A stretch of DNA of 64,000 nucleotides from Vitis vinifera (lineage: Eukaryota > Streptophyta > Magnoliopsida > Vitales > Vitaceae), in NCBI RefSeq assembly GCF_030704535.1, contig NC_081823.1:3256501-3320500 (forward strand), written 5' to 3'. Both the position numbers and the translations under genes were made by a program. The first letter of the stretch is position 1, and each line of letters begins with the position of its first letter. The notes below the pieces were generated by a model. It ran no database searches, was not told the DNA's origin, and was given only the letters and a program-made list of their open reading frames with translations. Positions 1-10,356 of this stretch are shown piece after piece.

Positions 1-130
1 CTATTCATTTTATAGATTTCGACTATAATATTATTTTGTATAACTTTCAATTATACTGTATAATTAAAAATAAATAATTAGGAATCATATACAGAATTTC
101 TGGTCATGTATTTGTAATTTTGTAATTTTC

Positions 131-490
131 CCTATAACATTTGGTTATAGGGATTGTTATATTTTTCATAACTTCTAGTTATTAATTTACCTTATAATTT
201 ATAATTTATCCCATAACTTCTAGTTATAGGGATTGTACATATTTTTCATAAATTTTGGTTATGAATTTACCCTATAATTTATAATTTATCCCATAACTTC
301 TGGTTATAGGGATTGTACATATTTTCCATAACTTTTGGTTATGAATTTACCTTATAATTTATAATTTATAACATAACTTCTGATTATAGGGATTGTACAT
401 ATTTTTCATAACTTTTTGTTATGAATTTATCCTATAATTTATAATTTATTCCATAACTTCTGATTATAGGGACTATACATATTTTTGTAT
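131..490. repeat. 80-bp tandem repeat array (about 4.4 copies)
   Basis: Copies start at 131, 211, 291, 371 and 451 with an exact 80-bp register. Each unit carries two short palindromes of the form ATAACTTCTAGTTAT, separated by GGGATTGTACATATTTTTC. Copies differ by a few substitutions, so the array is not brand new. There is no coding potential. It is a minisatellite; the origin is not visible. Confidence 0.9.
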
Positions 491-964
491 TCCAATAAAA
501 TAAGGGAAAATAGAGAGTCAAATGGTAATAAAGTAGAAAATCATTATATAAGTTTATCACATACCTTTTTGTGAAAAAGAATAGAGAAAAGTCTTTGTAT
601 TTCTCCAAAAAGAACGTTTTTCTATTTCTTTGAATAGAGAAAAATATTTCTATTTATTTTGTAGAGACTATTTGTGCTTATAACGTATTATAAAACAAAG
701 TGAGAGAAAAAGAAAACAAGAAAGAGAAAACAGAATGTACGAGAAAACTCAATAGAATTTCATTAGGAATCTTTCCATTTTATAGGGAGTTACACAAGAT
801 ATTTATTATGATCATCTACAAGTTACATGGTGGTATAAAATCTTATATTTTATAATATTATTCTATTTTTATTTAATTTTTATTTTAATAAAAGAAAATA
901 ATGAATAAAATTTCCATTTATTTTTTATTTTCATAAAAGGGAATAATAAATAAAATTATCTTTT
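491..964. other. AT-rich intergenic, no gene seen
   Basis: Purine-rich and AT-rich sequence without a sustained open frame or splice-like structure. I see nothing recognisable in it. Confidence 0.6.
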
Positions 965-1240
965 CCATGCAATATATTTAAATGGGAAGGAGTCCAACCA
1001 AGAATGAATGCAAACTTGTCCACTTACTTGTTGCTTTATGGATAATATTAAAAACGGATAACTAAGACTTTGATCAGGACCGTCCACTTTATTTAGTTCT
1101 CCTCTGATATCCCATGCCAAATTGAAGTGGGAAGGAGTCCGACCAAGAATGAATGCAAACTTTGTCTCGACTTACTTCTTGTTTTATGGGTCAATATTAA
1201 AAACGGATAACTAGGACTTTGATCAGGACCGTCCTTTACA
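965..1240. repeat. Imperfect direct repeat (two ~110-bp copies)
   Basis: The block starting GGAAGGAGTCCAACCAAG near 985 recurs about 140 bp later near 1127 and runs through AAAACGGATAACTAGGAC to TTTGATCAGGACCGTCC in both copies. Related, more diverged sequence occurs at 2600-2790 and 11690-11900, so this is part of a dispersed non-coding repeat family. Confidence 0.75.
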
Positions 1241-1437
1241 AGGAATTTGAAAAGGAAAATTACGGATGGTCTCCACCGAGATATCCAAGTTGGTCCGCAT
1301 ATCAATATCCCAGTCGGTGGAGATATTTAAAAATAAAAAGACAGTTATGAGCTGCGTTTTTTTCTCACTGTTTTAAATAGATAAAACCAGCGTTTCTTCT
1401 TACTGGTTTTTTTAAACTCTTCCCTCCGCTTATCTAA

Positions 1438-2283
1438 ATTTAGTTTTCAAAGTCATCATCATCTTTCCATGGATGCTTGGATCAGTTGGATGTAACCTAT
1501 ACCAACCAACCGACGCATTCTAGTAATGGCCTCTAGAAACAAACAAACAAACATACTACATAGTCAAATCCAGAAAAGGAGAAAGCAAGAAAGAGAGAGT
1601 GCGACTCAAAACGTCAAATCTTCCTGAGCCATAATCCCATTTCAAATTTTTAGTCTCACCATATTTTTTCTACAAGCATAAATATGAGAACAGACCAAAC
1701 CCTCTGCCCGACCTGTAATGTTATGATACAAAATAAATATCATATTAACCGAAAATTTTTATGCTTCACGAAGGGCACAGGTCAAACATCAATCCATTCA
1801 AGTTATAAACACATGTTTGGTGAACTTTCCGTCGCGAAATGAGTGGTGCAAATGGAGCTTGGCGAACTTTCTTTTGTAGAATAATTTCTAAAATAATTAT
1901 TTCGGTCAAAGTCGTTTTCATGTTTTTGAGTGCCGTAGGAAACTACCATAAGTGAGTGCGTAGGAAGATTTGACGTTTTGAGTCACACTCTCTCTTCCTT
2001 GCTTTCTCCATTTCTGGATTTGACTATGTAGTATGTTTGTTTCTAGAGGCCATTACTCGAATGCGTCGGTTGGTTGGTATTGGTTAAGTGAGTGCGTAGG
2101 AAGATTTGACGTTTTGAGTCACACTCTCTCTTCCTCGCTTTCTCCATTTCTGGATTTGACTATGTAGTATGTTTGTTTGTTTGTTTCTAGAGGCCATTAC
2201 TAGAATGCGTCGGTTGGTTGGTATAGGTTACATCCAAGCATCTAAAAATAATATGGAAAGATGGTGATGACTTTGAAAACTAA
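1438..2283. repeat. Foldback inverted repeat with one arm partly duplicated
   Basis: The left arm (about 1438-1635) is the reverse complement of about 2090-2283 over roughly 190 bp, with only a few mismatches plus one small indel. Landmarks are ACCAACCAACCGACGC on the left and GCGTCGGTTGGTTGGT on the right. The inner part of the right arm is also present as an extra direct copy at about 1950-2088. The non-repeated spacer is about 310 bp. A diverged terminus with the same GTTTGTTTGTTTCTAGA and ACTAGAATGCGTC landmarks occurs at 15275-15310. It could be a foldback transposon or MITE relic, or a source of hairpin RNA. No protein is encoded. Confidence 0.85.
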
Positions 2284-3590
2284 TTTTAAATAAGGTTTGA
2301 CAAAAGTCCAAATGAGCTGTATCCAAATAGAAATAGAAATTAACAATAATAAAACTAAGATGCCAAAGTTTGTAAAATAGCAACCTATTAAGATTCATCA
2401 TAGAAAATTAAAATCTTACTGTAAATATTAAAACAGAAAATAGGCAATCGAGAAAATAAAAATTTTTAGAAAATTGGAGTAAAAATTCTTATTTTATTTC
2501 CATTTATTTTTTATTTTAATAAAAGAAAATAATGCATAAAATTTCCATTTATTTTCTATTTTCATAAAAGGAAATAATAAATAAAATTATCTTTTCCATG
2601 CAATATATTTAAAAACAATCAATTTTACTTTAATTTTCGAAGTGGAAAGAAGTCAAACCAACTAAAATAAGCTAACTTTGTAGACTTACTTGTTGCCTCA
2701 CCGCTTTTAATTGAAATTACTCTTCATTATTTCCTATTTCCACAACCATAAGGCTTAATTCATATAAAACATCTAACATCCCAAAATGAACTCTCTTTTG
2801 CTTTGTCCAAAATTGCAATAAATTTATGCATAATTGGCGCACAATAAACATGAAAATTAGGTTAATATGAAAGCACATGTTGATTGAGGCATGCACATAA
2901 GTTATGCAATTGCCATAAAAATTAATACTAATTTTTTACCAAATTTAAATATTCCAAAATTAAATAATAATAATAATAATAATAATGTTATATGCAAACA
3001 TATAATATAGTCGTCATCTATAATATATTATACTAATTTCATGGCAATATGTAAATATCTTGTCATATTATCAACTTTTAGAAAAATTCCAGCAATGAAA
3101 TTTTGCCAATATCAGCCGATTGTTCCAGACATCTAAAATAATGATCATGTTGTTACTTGTGAGGTGAATCCAAGCGTGTCACCTACCATCAATTATAGAT
3201 TGTGGGGCGTCTTTTAAAATTAATTTTCAAGGTTTGGCAAAAGCTTAAATGAGCGTCGAGATAGGGAAGGTTGAAATATAGCAACTTGTAGCCAACCCTC
3301 AACCCTAAAAGCTACACTCTTTTATTATTATTAATTATATTTATAAAAGGATAAATCTTATGATAATTATACACCAATCAAATAATATTCATATTTTCAT
3401 TACAATTTATCTAAGTATATAATTTTCAAATTTCTTAATTTTAATTAAAAAATAATATTTTAAAACCAAGAATATACAAATATATCTCAAAATCTCTCTA
3501 AATTTTAATTTTAATTAAAAATATATATTTATAAGGAAAAAAAATCATCCAAATATTCCATCTTTTCAGACTTACAAAAAAATCACACTT
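2284..3590. other. AT-rich intergenic with dispersed repeat fragments
   Basis: No gene seen. 2585-2790 resembles 965-1100 and 11690-11900. A short (AAT)n run lies near 2964-2985. Confidence 0.6.
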
Positions 3591-3599
3591 TCATGTTGA

Positions 3600-4112
3600 A
3601 GAGTTGAAAAAGCAAGAAAATTTTCAAAATCAAATTTGAAAGTATGAGAATCAAGTTCAAAACATCTTCCTTAAATATTAAGCATTCATATACTGAATTT
3701 GACATTTCCAATCTAAGCTGAATCCAGATTTAAATATACTGAAGACTGAATACCCCAAGTTGGATCAGAACTACAGTTCCTATTTCTCAGTTGGATTTGA
3801 ATTAACTGCATATACCTCTCAGCCTTAAACCATAACCAATTGCTCCATCAATCTAAATTCAATTTGCCTGAACCCATATATTATACTCAATTCTACCTGC
3901 TCTAAAACTAGATTTCTTAATGAACTAAACTTATTTCATCCCGTTAACTTCAACATGAGTTTTAATTTGATTTTAGGGTGTTGATGCTAGAAACTTACCC
4001 AACCTATTTCAGTCTGTCTCTGGAACAGCTTTGTCGTTTCAGACTGATGATATTGCATACACTAAATCTATTGTTGTAAGTACAGTTTGTTGGGGGCCAA
4101 CAATGGCATTCT
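3600..4112 (+). repeat. Segmental duplication, copy 1
   Basis: This segment matches 15566-16626 at high identity over its whole length; the second copy has about 540 bp of extra sequence in the middle. Near its right end it holds an exon-like module, an AG acceptor and a GTAAGT donor around a 99-bp frame, but in this copy the frame has shifted relative to copy 2 and looks decayed. Shared landmarks are CATTTCCAATCTAAGCTGAA and GTACAGTTTGTTGGGGG. Confidence 0.85.
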
Positions 4113-4985
4113 TAAACCTAGGGATGAGTCACACAAATGAAGGTTTGTTATGTTTGACCAGCCCTAACACCAATTGGTTTCTAGATAAAATGGTCACAAT
4201 CCGATCCAAGAGAATTTGGACCTGAAAAAAATTCCCAAACTTAAAATTTATATACTTCCCAAAATGAAATTATAGCTCATGTGCATGTTAAACCCTTTCT
4301 TGGTCTGCACGTTCGAGTCTCATTTATGTTGAGGCAACATGTTGTCTTTATTCCATGCCCATGCCCCATGTCGTTGTGCACATGGGTTGCATCACACCTT
4401 GGCTCCTTGCCCATGGTTGCGTGCTTTGGCAAGGGTCACTACCACCCCTTGCTTGTGTCTGAAGCCCACGCCCCAGACCTTCCTATTGTTGCAATGACAC
4501 CATGCTATGTCTTATCCTCTCTTGGTGCAACAACAAGTAATGACATTGCACACATGACTCCTCATCCATGCACAAGGCATTGCGCCTTTGTGCATAGCAT
4601 CCCACATCATGTCTTGAGTTAATTTTGTTGTTGTTGCATCGTCATACTACATCCAAGCAACAAACCATGACATGACTCTTCAAGCTGCCTTGCACAAGGC
4701 TTGCCTCATGTGTCTTGCTTATGTCGAAGGCTTTGCACTGAGGCCCCTTGGTGTGGTCATGCCTATGCCACCTTGAGTCACCTACTCCCCCCTCCTTCCT
4801 TAAAGAGCATTTCAGGCTGTTTTAAAGGTTTCTGAAGAGCTATTTTAGATGTTTCTGGAGGAGTATCACGTATGCAGGAGGAGGAATAATGAATTTATTA
4901 AATAATTAAAAAAAAATCTAGAACTCCTAACCCTCATGTTGCTTGTGTGCGCGGCCCATGCATGCGCACTGCTATGCGCTGCTTG

Positions 4986-5042
4986 TGTAAGCAGCTGCTG
5001 TGTGCAAGCAGCTGCTGTGTGCAAGCAGCTGCTGTGTGCACG
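4986..5042. repeat. 17-bp tandem repeat, about 3 copies
   Basis: The unit GCAGCTGCTGTGTGCAA is repeated three times with almost no change, within the older element relic. Each unit holds the palindrome GCAGCTGC. Confidence 0.85.
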
Positions 5043-5150
5043 CCCTATGCGCACGACTTGTGTGTGGCACCTCACACTTGCCCAAGTGCTATGACACTTC
5101 GCCTTTTTGATGCCTCAAACCCTCAATCACCTTGTCTCTTTCCTTAAGGC

Positions 5151-5155
5151 TTCCC
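5151..5155. repeat. Target-site duplication TTCCC (left)
   Basis: TTCCC directly precedes the TG of the 5' LTR and is found again at 10352-10356 right after the CA of the 3' LTR. The 5-bp size is normal for Ty3/gypsy integrase. This fixes the element limits at 5156 and 10351. Confidence 0.9.
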
Positions 5156-5547
5156 TGATGAGCCAAGAAGATCGCAACGTATTCCTAAGAAAAACCCAAG
5201 GTTCATAACATGATAAACATGCAGAGCAAGTAGGATGATCGTGCAAGGAGCTGTTAGAGATTAATTGCTGGCATAGTTCTATTAGAAGACTTGGTCTGAT
5301 GTCTGTTAGCTATTATTATGCTATTTGAATAAGTATTAGCTATTTATTTGCTAATAATGGTTGAGTCCTTATTTTCAGTAGTTATGGTCGTGAGAGTAGG
5401 AGAATGTGGGTTTTTCCTTGTATATTTAAACTATTTCAATATGCAGCAATAAAGGGGAGTTAATTCAAAATCCAAATATTGTGGCTCGTTCTTGCCCTAA
5501 GAAGAATTCTGTTTACTGATTACATTAGCTTTGATTGGGACCTATCA
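5156..5547 (+). repeat. 5' LTR of the gypsy element
   Basis: It begins TGATGAGCC and ends CCTATCA, matching 9960-10351. Its first 57 bases (5157-5213) are an orphan copy of the last 18 codons and stop of pol, because the pol frame of the element ends inside the 3' LTR. A TATA-like word (GTATATTTAAA) lies near 5420, and an AATAAAGG word near 5447 is a possible polyadenylation signal. Confidence 0.93.
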
Positions 5548-5548
5548 T

Positions 5549-5566
5549 TGGTATCAGAGCTCGGTT
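5549..5566 (+). promoter_or_regulatory. Primer binding site (initiator tRNA-Met type)
   Basis: TGGTATCAGAGCTCGG begins one base after the 5' LTR and matches the usual plant PBS complementary to the 3' end of initiator tRNA-Met. The miR845 family is known to pair with this PBS class, so small-RNA control is possible (family knowledge, not shown here). Confidence 0.85.
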
Positions 5567-5572
5567 ACACTG

Positions 5573-8500
5573 ATGGCAACTAACAAGGAAAGAATAGAAC
5601 AATTGGAGGCTGGGCTAGGAGGACTTCAAGACGGAATGAGTCGAATGGAACTTGGTCTGACTGACAAGTTGCATCAAATGGAGGAAACCATCCACAGGCT
5701 ATCAGAAGCTTTGCTTTCCAACAAAGAAAGATCCAGTAGCAACACCAACGATCGTAATGGTCGTGTCCACAACAATAGAGACAACTCTAAGGGACAAATG
5801 GAAGGGGGACAACAAATGTTCTTATCCAAGTTGGCAAAACTTGAATTTCCAAAGTACTCTGGCAACGATCCAACTGAATGGTTCAACAAAGTGGACCAAT
5901 TCTTTGAATATCAAGGCATCCCAACAGCGCAAAAGGTGTCATTGACGTCATTTCATCTTGAGGGTGAAGCTAATCAGTGGTGGCAGTGGTTACGCCGCTC
6001 CTACAGTGAAGAAGGGAAAGAAGTGGCGTGGGCAGATTTTGAAGAGGAACTCTGGGCTCGTTTTGGACCTACAGAGTGTGAAGATTTTGATGAGGCTTTG
6101 TCAAGGGTGAAACAAATGAGCTCACTACGAGACTATCAAAGGGAGTTTGAAAAGCTAGGAAATCGGGTGCAAGGATGGACACAAAAGGCGCTGGTTGGAA
6201 CGTTTATGGGTGGTCTTAAGTCGGAAATTGCCGACGACATTCGGATGTTCAAACCCAAATCATTGAAAGAAGCAATCAACCTGGCACGAATAAGAGACGA
6301 CCAGCTAACTCGCCAACGAAGATTCACACGACCTTTGCAACCCAATTGGCCGCAGCCTGACTTTTCTACTCAAATGAAATCCAAACCAACACCAACCATG
6401 AAACGTCTCACTTGGGAAGAAATGCAGAAAAGGCGAGCACAAGGCCTCTGTTTCAATTGTGATGACAAATTCACTGTGGGTCATAAGTGCCGAGGACCGC
6501 AACTCTTGTTGTTGGAAGGGAACTCCAGTCCAAATAAGGAAGATGATATAGATGAGGAGATCGAAGAACCCGCTATCAATGAACAAACTGAACCCGAAAT
6601 TTCCTTCCATGCTCTAACTGGATGGTCAACCCCCAAAACCATGCGGATTACAACTAAGATTGGGCAGCATGAGGTGGTTGTCCTCATTGATAGTGGTTCC
6701 ACACACAACTTTATTAGTGAGAAAGTAGTTGACATGTTGCACTTACCTATGGTTCCAACCGATCCATTCACTGTCAAGGTGGCAAACGGAACACCATTGA
6801 AGTGCCAAGGGAGGTTTGAGCACGTGCATGTGATACTTCAGGGTATTCCTTTCTCTCTTACTCTCTACTCTTTACCACTAACCGGGTTGGACTTGGTGCT
6901 AGGCGTACAATGGTTAGAACAATTGGGAACAATTGTATGCAATTGGAAGAAACTGACAATGGAGTTTCAATGGGAAAATCAAACACATAAGCTACAAGGG
7001 ACAAATACACAAACCATTCAAGTTGCATCCTTGAAAGCTGTTTCAAAAGAATTACGACAAGGACGTTCTATGTTCGCAATCTGCCTGCAATCAACATCAA
7101 ATGAAATACAACAAGCTATCCATCTAGACATGCAACAATTGATTAAAGCATTCGAGGACATTTTTCAAGAGCCAAATCAACTACCTCCAGCAAGAGAGAT
7201 TCACCACAGAATTACTTTGAAAGAAGGAACCGAGCCCGTCAACGTGAAACCCTACAGGTATGCCTATTTTCAAAAAGCTGAATTGAAAAACAAGTTCGTG
7301 ACATGTTAAAATTGGGGCTTATAAGAGCAAGCACTAGTCCTTTTTCATCTCCTGTTTTATTGGTTAAAAAGAAATATGGAACGTGGCGTTTTTGTACTGA
7401 CTATAGAGCACTTGATGCTGTAGCCATCAAAGATCGATTTCCAATTCCTACAGTTGATGATATGCTAGATGAGCTCCATGGGGCAACTTACTTTACTAAA
7501 CTCGATCTCAGAGCTGGCTACCATCAGGTACGGGTACATCCTCCAGATATTCCAAAAACTGCTTTCCGTACTCATAATGGTCATTACGAATATTTGGTCA
7601 TGCCTTTTGGTCTTTCTAATGCACTATCTACCTTTCAAGCAATTATGAATTCTATATTCCGACCATATCTCCGCAAATTTGTGTTAGTATTTTTTGATGA
7701 CATTTTGATTTATAGCCCCAATTGGAACATGCATCTTGAACATGTTAAACAAGCTTTTGAAATATTAAGGCAACACCAATTCTTTGTTAAAATCTGCAAG
7801 TGTGCATTCGGCCAGCAAGAGTTGGAGTATTTAGGTCATATTGTGACTCCGCAAGGCGTACAAGTAGATCAAGGAAAAATTAAAGCAATGCTAAATTAGC
7901 CAAGGCCTACTAATATTTCTGAATTGCGTGGGTTCTTAGGCCTAACAGGTTACTATAGGAAGTTTGTTCGTAACTACGGCATCATTGCTCGGGCTCTTAC
8001 CAATTTATTGAAGAAAGGAAAATTCGCGTGGACAAAGGATGCTGAAACAGCCTTCCAAGCACTCAAACAGGCTATGACTTCAACCCCTACACTTGCTAGG
8101 CCTAATTTTAATGAACCTTTTGTCATTGAATCTGATGCTTCAAGAGATGGGATTGGTGTCGTTCTAACCCAGCAAGGAAAACCAATAGCCTTCATGAGCC
8201 GCGCCTTAGGAGTGTCCAAACGATCATGGTCCATCTATGCTCAAGAAATGTTGGCCATTGTTCACGCCATCCAAACTTGGCGACCATATTTGTTAGGACG
8301 AAAGTTCTATATGCAAACAGATCAAAGAAGCCTCAAATACTTGCTAGAGCAACGAATAACAACACCGGAGCAGCAAGAATGGGTGGCAAAATTGCTGGGA
8401 TATGACTATGAAATCACTTATAAACCAGGACGGGAGAACTCAGCAGCAGATGCACTATCAAGAGTGGTAAGTAGTCCTAGTCTTAATGCTTTATTTGTTC

Positions 8501-10017
8501 CACAAGCTCCTTTATGGGATGAAATCAAAGCAGAGGCTATCAAACATCCATACATGGACAAAATTGGCAAATTGGCAACGGACAGTCCAGGTGCTCCTTA
8601 CACATGGTGAAATGGGCTAGTGTGCTATAAAAATCGAGTGGTGATACCCCCAAACTCTCAAATAATCAAGCAATTATTGCGAGAATTCCATGATTCTCCA
8701 ATCAGGGGCCATTCAGGGGTGTTACGGACATACAAAAGGCTTGCACAACAATTCTATTGGCCATCAATGTTTCAAATAGTGCAGGACTATGTCTCTTCTT
8801 GTGATATATGCCAACGAGTTAAATCTAAAACTCTTGCGCCAGCGGGACTCTTACAACCATTGCCCATTCCATGTTTAGTATGGGATGACATTACAATGGA
8901 TTTTATAAAGGGGTTGCCAACTTCCAACGGCAAGAATACAATCCTTGTGGTGGTAGATCGCTTGAGTAAATCAGCACATTTTTTTGCCTTAGCCCATCAT
9001 TTCACCGCAAAAATGGTAGTTGAAAAATTCGTTAAGGGAGTAGTCAAACTTCACGGCATGCCCAAATCCATCATTAGTGATCGGGATCCAGTGTTTATGA
9101 GCCAATTTTGGCAAGAGTTATTCAAGTTATCAGGCACACAATTGAAAATGAGTTCTTCCTACCACCCGCAAACAGATGGGCAGTCCGAAGTCGTCAACCG
9201 ATGTGTCGAACAATATCTTCGCTGCTATGCCCATCACCACCCACGGAAATGGAGCTTCTTTCTTCCATGGGCAGAATTTTGGTACAACACAACTTACCAC
9301 GCATCAACAGGAATGACACCATTTCAAGCTTTGTATGGGCGTCTACCCCCAACCATTCCACACTATCTGATGGGCACAACTCCAATTCATGCAGTCGACC
9401 AAAATCTCGCCTCCAGAAATGCAATATTACGCCAACTCAAGACCAATTTACATGCTGCTACCAATCGCATGAAACAGGTGGCTGACTCCAAACGGCGAAA
9501 TATTGAGTATCAAGTAGGCGACATGGTCTTCCTTAAGCTACAACCGTATCGGCAGCAATCGGTATTTTGTAAAGCTTCTCAGAAATTGGCAAGTCGATTC
9601 TATGGTCCTTATCAAATAGAACAACGAATTGGCAAGGTAGCATATAAATTAAACCTCCCAGAAGGATCCAAAATTCATCCCATTTTCCATGTTTCACTGC
9701 TTAAAAAGAAATTGGGTGAGCCCAACAATACTACGGTTGAATTGCCTCTTACTGATGATGAAGGAGAAATTGTCCTAGAACCTGAAGGAATCTTGGATAC
9801 ACGCTGGGTTAAGAAAGGATCACGTATTTTTGAAGAAAGTCTGGTTAAATGGAAACGACTACCACTAGACGATGCTACGTGGGAGGATACTAAAATGTTG
9901 CGAGATCGATTCATTAATGTGAACCTTGAGGACAAGGTTCTAGTGCAAGACAGGGGTATTGATGAGCCAAGAAGATCGCAACGTGTTCCTAAGAAAAACC
10001 CAAGGTTCATAACATGA
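5573..10017 (+). pseudogene. gag-pol polyprotein of the gypsy element (three disabling changes)
   Basis: The start is the ATG at 5573, just after the primer site. In order: gag with a coiled N-terminus; a CCHC-like zinc knuckle (CFNC..GHKC) near 6448-6490; protease with the DSGSTHNF active site near 6690-6713; RT with the FFDD catalytic motif near 7690; RNase H with its Asp/Glu set near 8120-8460; integrase with an HHCC-type finger from 8670 and the DD-E triad near 8885, 9080 and 9185; and a chromodomain near 9770-9920. The frame is broken by a single-base deletion near 7281 at the start of RT, and by two nonsense codons at 7897-7899 and 8608-8610, both sites where Trp is expected. In RT, a normally conserved Pro in the SNAP motif is Leu. 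Everything else reads through cleanly, so decay is recent. The last 18 codons lie inside the 3' LTR. Confidence 0.93.
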
Positions 10018-10351
10018 TAAACATGCATAGCAAGTAGGATGATCGTGCAAGGAGCTGTTAGAGATTAATTGCTGGCATAGTTCTGTTAGAAGACTTGGTC
10101 TGATGTCTGTTAGCTATTATTATGCTATTTGAATAAGTATTAGCTATTTATTTGTTAATAATGGTTGAGTCCTTATTTTCAGTAGTTATGGTCGTGAGAG
10201 TAGGAGAAGATGGGTTTTTCCTTGTATATTTAAACTATTTCAGTATACAGCAATAAAGGGGAGTTCATTCAAAATCCAAATATTGTGGCTCGTTCTTGCC
10301 CTAAGAAGAATTTTGTTTACTGATTACATTAGCTTTGATTGGGACCTATCA
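9960..10351 (+). repeat. 3' LTR of the gypsy element
   Basis: It matches 5156-5547 with 10 substitutions by my count. It starts at the T of an Ile codon of pol, so the coding frame ends at 10017 inside the LTR. It is followed directly by TTCCC, the right target duplication (10352-10356). Confidence 0.93.
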
Positions 10352-10356
10352 TTCCC

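Larger units (their letters stand above)
4200..5155 (-). mobile_element. Relic of an older gypsy-type element (left part, non-coding)
   Basis: This block is less AT-rich than its surroundings and ends abruptly at the TTCCC target site of the younger gypsy insertion. Its continuation resumes at 10357 beyond that insertion, which I read as one older minus-strand element split in two. Only untranslated sequence is seen here, including a stretch rich in CTCCTCCAGAAACATC-like words on the minus strand, of the kind that lies between pol and the 3' LTR in plant gypsy elements. The open frame at 4281-4622 has no family signature and I do not call it a gene. Confidence 0.5.
5156..10351 (+). mobile_element. 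Full-length Ty3/gypsy chromovirus LTR retrotransposon
   Basis: The element is 5196 bp with two 392-bp LTRs, a tRNA-Met-type primer binding site right after the 5' LTR, a single gag-pol frame and a 5-bp target duplication. The domain order gag, protease, RT, RNase H, integrase, chromodomain places it in Ty3/gypsy, and the C-terminal chromodomain marks it as a chromovirus; small size and short LTRs suggest the Reina-like group (inference). By my count the LTRs differ at 10 of 392 positions (2.6%), so insertion is fairly recent. At a rate of about 1.3e-8 substitutions per site per year, an assumption taken from rice, that is about 1 million years. The frame is broken at three places, so it is not autonomous. 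It sits inside an older minus-strand gypsy relic. Confidence 0.95.

Noticed and set aside
4281..4622. 113-residue open frame on the plus strand
   Set aside because: Composition is Cys/His/Pro-rich low-complexity text from a less AT-rich repeat. It has no domain, splice context or paralogue, and lies in the relic of the older gypsy element.
5252..5547. Shorter LTR limits starting at TGTTAGAG (296 bp)
   Set aside because: The repeat continues 96 bp further upstream in both copies, and only the longer limits give a matching TTCCC target duplication.
9108..9485. 125-residue plus-strand frame inside the integrase region
   Set aside because: It overlaps the integrase frame, which has the DD-E motifs; this is a shadow frame.
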